DNA from: Astropecten irregularis
Taxonomy: Eukaryota; Echinodermata; Asteroidea; Paxillosida; Astropectinidae
DNA: 64,000 nucleotides
Assembly: GCA_963971285.1 (NCBI GenBank)
Contig: OZ020244.1
Coordinates: 14,818,001-14,882,000 of the forward strand
Direction of reading: 5' to 3'
Shown: positions 60,501-64,000 of the stretch, piece after piece
Position numbering within the stretch: the stretch's first letter is position 1
Layout of the letters: each line of letters starts with the position of its first letter
Made by a program: the position numbers and the translations under genes
Notes under the pieces: generated by a model
The model's database searches: none
Told to the model about the DNA's origin: nothing
The model's input: only the letters and a program-made list of their open reading frames with translations

Positions 60501-61081
60501 GTACATTGGAAAATATTCAATTTGTCCACACTAGTCTAGTGCTTCTCGACAGTGAGTTACAATTGACTTTGTTTCACACACAGATTGTGCTGGAATGGGA
60601 AACTTCAGATTTAAATCTGAACATTTTTTTTAGATTTCATCTCAGAATTTCAGGTTTTTTTTGTACACCTGCTCTGTACAAAGTTACAGAAACTTTAAAA
60701 CGTCAGCTGTTTCCTTCGTGTTTTCAGATTTTTTTGTTTGTGGCCACTCCCAGCCCTGAATGAGGTTTTTCTTTTTAATATTTCCCTAATATAGAATACA
60801 ACCACTCTGTGATCAACAAGGCCATTAATCTGTGTGAGGACAACATCAAGGAGTCATGGAAAGCGTATGATGTCTTGAACAAGAATCTGGGACCACTTAC
60901 AGCTTCCAAACAGAAGCCAGTGAAGGAAACAGCTGTAGCTGAGTTTGTGTCCAGATTTGCTATGTCTGTGACACAAGTAGAAAGGCCCGAAGGCACTCAA
61001 GGCCTGAATGTTGAAAACGAAACAACAAAGAAGAGGAAACAGAAGCAAAAAGAAAGGAAGAAGAAGGGTAACCAAAAATAG
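48505..61081 (+). CDS. THAP-domain DDE transposase-derived gene, eleven exons, one probable frame break
   Basis: Exons: 48505-48915, 51081-51188, 55452-55608, 56247-56487, 57434-57787, 57916-58111, 58358-58533, 58816-59061, 59647-59818, 60247-60401, 60795-61081. The N-terminus is a THAP zinc finger (C5, C10, AWTKFVD, then ICQEHF with the CxxH pair), which binds DNA. After a low-complexity acidic linker comes the catalytic region: YIVFEGNLLSLF and CPKC, a GNLMLSAALLL helix, a first acidic site (MDMRADSMGHSAKYG), a second (TVVTDRHKQIAKYI), an EWVHSIVNNLYW block, a glutamate (TSAVEAFHALI), then a basic tail. THAP plus DDE occurs in Kolobok- and P-type transposons and their host derivatives; I cannot settle which. 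All junctions agree in phase except exons 7 and 8: the end of exon 7 shows HVAKG only in a shifted frame, as if about 17 bases were lost near 58517. AATAAA at 61207. Without that lesion the protein would be about 840 residues. Confidence 0.75.
49040..50012. mobile_element. Long fold-back element in intron 1 of the THAP gene
   Basis: The left arm (about 49040-49330) is repeated in inverted orientation at about 49680-50012. Matching words include TGAGCCTTCTTCTAGCAC, CAACAATTGATAG, CCGCCACTCCTAGATC and ACATCCGTTATGCTTGTGCA. The arms are about 85-90% alike with indels. The spacer of about 350 bp contains CACATGCACACCACCATG runs. Non-coding. Confidence 0.8.
50214..50370. repeat. 16-18-bp GACTCGCCCCCTGGCC minisatellite
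   Basis: GACTCGCCCCCTGACC/GGCC units repeat about nine times. A shorter inverse run of GGGGCGAGT units lies at 50836-50925 in the same intron, so the two flank a 470-base AT-rich stretch as a loose inverted pair. Confidence 0.7.
51293..55080. repeat. Hairpin-headed repeat arrayed in three units
   Basis: Two short hairpins (AGGTGTTCGG-loop-CCGAACACCT) lie at 51293-51319 and 51347-51373. Three long copies of one sequence follow: about 51404-53138, 53165-54103 and 54150-55076. Each begins near CCAAACTTGTCAGCAGGACTTC and ends in CCGAACACCT, the complement of the hairpin's left arm. Copy 1 carries about 800 extra bases (52155-52960) between two TTTAAAGGTGA words. It lies in intron 2 of the THAP gene. 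No coding potential. Each copy contains four perfect TGACGTCA sites. Confidence 0.85.
51512..54708. promoter_or_regulatory. Twelve perfect CRE palindromes (TGACGTCA)
   Basis: The sites start at 51512, 51523, 51807, 51956, 53276, 53287, 53570, 53719, 54258, 54269, 54552 and 54701, i.e. four per repeat unit at conserved positions, with two spaced 11 bases apart (one helical turn). TGACGTCA is the CREB/ATF consensus. Whether it is bound is unknown. Confidence 0.6.
55622..55858. mobile_element. Fold-back MITE in intron 3 of the THAP gene
   Basis: Words in the left half (GGTGATCGTCTCTTCTTCCA, GAAACCGCTCTACT, TCTCGTGAGACTCATG) are repeated as complements in the right half in reverse order. About 237 bp with a short central spacer. 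No target duplication defined. Confidence 0.7.
56542..56981. mobile_element. MITE with CAATAGACCGATCCAGTA ends
   Basis: CAATAGACCGATCCAGTAAG on the left and its complement on the right (CTACTGGATCGGTCTATTG) bracket 440 bases in intron 4 of the THAP gene. The interior is CpG-richer than the intron around it. No coding capacity; target duplication ambiguous. Confidence 0.75.
59111..59440. mobile_element. MITE flanked by TTAA, 330 bp
   Basis: AGGTAGTATCAT and ATGATATTACCT are inverted and lie directly inside TTAA (59107-59110, 59441-59444), in intron 8 of the THAP gene. An inner TTTGATAAAAACCAAAG word also occurs at 62390. TTAA targets fit Kolobok- or piggyBac-type mobilisation. Confidence 0.65.
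59887..60110. repeat. Hairpin-headed repeat, divergent relative of the 51-55 kb array
   Basis: The hairpin GGGTTTTCCGCG / CAGCGAAAACCC (59887-59912) is followed by a T/C-rich stretch, then AACTTTTCGTCATCATGATG and CATCAGGTGTCAAATTACAAGC. The 51.4 kb unit has the same order: hairpin, T/C-rich stretch, TGACGTCATGATGACGTCATC, ATCAAATTACACGC. The end is not clear. Confidence 0.6.
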
Positions 61082-61206
61082 GGCGTCGAACAAAAACAAG
61101 AGAATAGGATACTAATGAAACCCTAATACATATGAACAGAAATTCACATTTTTACTAGTATTATTAGTATGGATGGAAAGCAAAAAGTGTTATACATGTA
61201 CATGTA

Positions 61207-61212
61207 AATAAA
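61207..61212 (+). terminator. Polyadenylation signal of the THAP gene
   Basis: AATAAA lies 125 bases after the TAG stop of the last exon. Confidence 0.55.
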
Positions 61213-61619
61213 AGGAAAAAAGGTTAATCAAAGTCACGTGATGTCATGTAAATAGAACATAACAGGTCCTATCTGCAGTTACGGCAGGATTTCTTTTATA
61301 TTGCAGCATGGGGGGACACGCTGTGTTCCGCCCCAGTGGCATTGGAAATTTAGCATATTGAAATGGTTCCCCAAGAATACTCTAACTGACATGTATGGAC
61401 CTGTAGATTTAATCCATCAAATACAACAACTACATGTACAATAATCTTTAAAGATTAAAGTGACTGGACCAAACCTGCTAATGCTATTGGTGTATTCATT
61501 CAAAAACATCCTACGCATACGAAGTGCAAATTTATTTGTATAGATTACTTGTATTCTAACTACATGTGCACCAACATTAAAGTGATAAACAGGGCAAAGT
61601 CTGAAAGAATGTAGTTTTG

Positions 61620-61776
61620 CAGTGACACCATGTAATCTCTTCTGTGATTGTGTGGTTCTGAGAGGAATGAACAGAGCACACTGTTCAGAACGTTGAGATA
61701 CTACCACCGGTTCTTCTCAGAACCACAGTCTCACAGAAGAGCTTACATCTGTACATGGTGTCAGCACAAATCTATC
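61620..61776. repeat. Small inverted repeat
   Basis: CAGTGACACCATGTAATC and TCTTCTGTGATTGTGTGGTT on the left are repeated as near complements on the right (AACCACAGTCTCACAGAAGA, ACATGGTGTCAGCA). About 157 bp, non-coding, MITE-like. Confidence 0.6.
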
Positions 61777-62497
61777 TTCTTTTAGTACGTCCACCACGCA
61801 TAGCTTCAAGTCTTTTTTAGGGCAAAGTAGGTATTTGTATGTAAACATTACAAAATTTACAATGCATAAAAAGGAGAATACAACAATTTCCCTGTGTGAA
61901 TCACATTTTATTGCTTCTGTAATAGTGTGACGTGTGTTATTGCACTGACTGAGTACCGGTACAGTGTATTGAGACATCATTGGAACCCAAAGAAATTTAA
62001 GTGACATTTTGCATAGTCTACCTTAGTACCAGTACATATACAGTACATGTATTGCAACTGTGAAGTGAAGTCTGTTTACTATTCAGCAGTTATTGACATA
62101 CATGTAATGATTCTTTTCATTTCATTCATACAAACATAAATAACCTCTATTTTACATGGACCTGTCCATCTACAGACATACTGTACCAAAATTGTAAAGT
62201 TCTAAGACAGCGTTTATAAACTTGACAGTGGCATAAAATAATGTTTCACAACTTGATCCTGAGAACAGTAGGACTTTTGAGATGCCCAAAATCCATACTA
62301 AATATTACCATGAACAGTGTATATTGAATGGTAATTTGTGGGGAAAACAAGCATAAAACAGCAAAAGAAACTCAGTAATCTGTATTTCTTTGATAAAAAC
62401 CAAAGTAACAGTGTGAACATAGGCAAGATATGGAGCACCCCCCCCCCCACACACACACACAGGCAAGAAATGGACAGACATACCTCCGAATGTTTTT

Positions 62498-63125
62498 AGC
62501 TGTTTCGCATGCAGCGGAACAGCTTTTGTTTTTCTTATTTTTCTTTTCCACTTTTTTTCCATAGACATAACACAGGGATTTGCTAAGAGCCACTTCTACC
62601 ATTATGCCAATTACAATCAACTTCATACTTGGCACATAGTTAGACCCCGAATAGTGTCCCGCGTATGTACGTCATCGTTATGTCATCACGTGCACAATTA
62701 CGTCATCATAGAAGCACAAATTTTAGGGCTCTTTATCTCCGGAACGGCAAGTCCGATGCAGCTCAAACTTGGTATGTAAGTATATGGGGACGTGTTATAG
62801 ACAAAAATTGCAGTCACGTGTTGATGACGTCATCATGTGATTTTATACAAATTATTCAATTTTTGGACCTTTTCTCATGAACGACAAATCGTATTTTCGA
62901 AATTCTTTCGGTAATATGCTTCTTAGGCTATAGGCACATGCCACAAAATACCAAAAAGGTGTGACGTCATGATGACATCATCAAAAAGCCGATTTTCTGA
63001 TTCACATATAAGGGAATACCCGACGGTGATGAAACTTGGTGGGTAGGTAGGGAATGGTACTACTCTCCCAAATGTGAAGTAACGTCACGATGACGTCATC
63101 GACTGATTTTTTATTGATTTTTTTG
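62498..63125. repeat. Hairpin-headed repeat, third divergent member
   Basis: The hairpin AGCTGTTTCGC / GCGGAACAGCT (62498-62524) leads into a T-rich stretch, then TACTTGGCACATAG, ACGTCATCGTTATGTCATCACG and CAATTACGTCATC. A GTGACGTCATGATGACATCATC follows at about 62960, and GATGAAACTTGGTGGG with CGTCACGATGACGTCATCG near 63030-63100. Layout and several words match the other two members, but the hairpin sequence is different. Confidence 0.6.
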
Positions 63126-63526
63126 AATAATTAATTTTGCCATTTAGAGTCAAACAAAACACAAAACACGGTCTTTGAAACTTTTTGGACCGCTGATATG
63201 GCTATCTATAGTAGTGGGCCAATTGTGTACATGTGAACGGAGCACGACATAGCTAGAAAATCAATCATTTTGCTGTTTCCACCGCCCATATGCACAACCA
63301 TACATACTTTGCGCGCTGGTCAATAGTAGACTCAGCCATTTCTGTGTTTCCCATGGGCATGTGTATGTACATGTATATGTATACGTGTAATGATGGACGG
63401 GTGACGACGCTCCTGATAGTTGTTTACGACAATTAAAACACCGCTATTTCTCTGTACTGGGCCAATTGCGTTCATGTTTGTTTTTCATATTATTTATACA
63501 ACATACGCGAAACAGGTCTAGATTTT

Positions 63527-63698
63527 TTACAAATCATCTAATGGAGGGTATTGGAAACCTTGATAAGTTCCATTCGGATCTGGATAAGTCTCATGCACCA
63601 CTCTAATAACACATGAAGGCATAGGCACCCGATTATGTCGTCCGAGGAAGCCCCAGCACCAACGCACAACCTGCCTGTAGGCCACATGTCGGAATTTC
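63527..63698 (-). CDS. Terminal exon with P2X7-like C-terminal zinc-binding domain (partial gene)
   Basis: On the minus strand a strong acceptor (pyrimidine tract CCCTTCCCTCCAG) opens an exon that runs to a TAA at 63527-63529. It encodes KFRHVAYRQVVRWCWGFLG, then RVPMPSCVIRVVHETYP and GTYQGFQYPPLDDL. The YRQxxRWxxGxLG ... RxxxPSCV ... IR/VxxxYP ... GxYxGF pattern is the cysteine-rich C-terminal domain first known from the P2X7 receptor. It is also found on many invertebrate transposon-linked or immune-type proteins. The rest of the gene lies beyond the right edge, so its main domains are unknown. The short length suits a last exon. Confidence 0.7.
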
Positions 63699-64000
63699 CT
63701 GGAGGGAAGGGAAGGAGGGGAAAAATTGCAATGTGTACATATTTGTTCTTGTTCAATTTCATTCCAATTCAAGGTGGGATCATGGGACTAAGAAAGTGAA
63801 ATGTTATGTTTAGGAATGCTGCCAATCATAGTGTGTAGGTGGATGATAATTTTATATTGAGACTTAGTATGAATCCTGGTAAACTTTTATGCTGACAAAC
63901 TCATTTACTGACCAACTTGTACACCAGTTGACTTTTCATTTTTTCCCCTTTAGAATTCCAATTATCTGGAAAATTTTTGACTGGAAAAAAAAAAATTATC

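Larger units (their letters stand above)
61082..63526. other. Spacer between the THAP gene and the right-hand gene
   Basis: No gene recognised. It holds the THAP gene polyadenylation signal (61207-61212), a small inverted repeat (61620-61776) and a hairpin-headed repeat (62498-63125). The rest is AT-rich with TACATGTA words. Confidence 0.5.

Overview
This window looks like nuclear DNA from an invertebrate deuterostome, most likely an echinoderm (possibly a sea star). The reasons are intron-split genes with consensus GT-AG junctions, AT-rich non-coding DNA crowded with short fold-back elements, very frequent TACATGTA and TAGGCCTA words, and gene families that are dispersed in echinoderm, hemichordate, amphioxus and cnidarian genomes. 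Species and exon models are inferred by eye; nothing was searched.

Layout. 0-2 kb: the 3' end of a minus-strand gene, of which two phase-compatible coding exons are visible. 3.5-6.5 kb: a minus-strand transposase-like pseudogene with several frameshifts and stops. 12.3-13.0 kb: the C-terminal exons of a minus-strand BEN-like gene. 18.7-22.9 kb: an intact ten-exon gene for a 970-residue RAG1-like protein (N-terminal zinc/RING module plus a DDE catalytic core). 25.5-35.9 kb: an intact 22-exon gene for an 890-residue protein with two C2H2 fingers and a tyrosine-recombinase domain. 39.5-43.5 kb: an intact six-exon BEN-domain gene, followed directly by a 33-bp minisatellite. 45.8-47.3 kb: a minus-strand gene fragment running into a GA-rich repeat. 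48.5-61.1 kb: an eleven-exon THAP plus DDE transposase-derived gene with one probable frame-breaking lesion. 63.5-63.7 kb: the minus-strand terminal exon of a gene with a P2X7-like C-terminal zinc-binding domain.

The theme is recombinase and transposase machinery. At least three unrelated DNA-cutting folds lie within 45 kb: a RAG1-type DDE enzyme, a tyrosine recombinase and a THAP-DDE enzyme. They sit beside BEN genes, which encode DNA-binding proteins. Most of the ORFs are spliced and open, so they look either recently active or host-maintained. I saw no kelch/RAG2-like gene and no clear terminal repeats around the RAG1-like gene, so mobility cannot be decided here.

Introns and spacers hold many non-autonomous elements: TA- and TTAA-flanked inverted-repeat MITEs, a GGCCAATTTCAT-ended family in three copies, a fold-back made of two inverted tRNA-like units, and a hairpin-headed repeat arrayed three times that carries twelve perfect TGACGTCA (CRE) palindromes.
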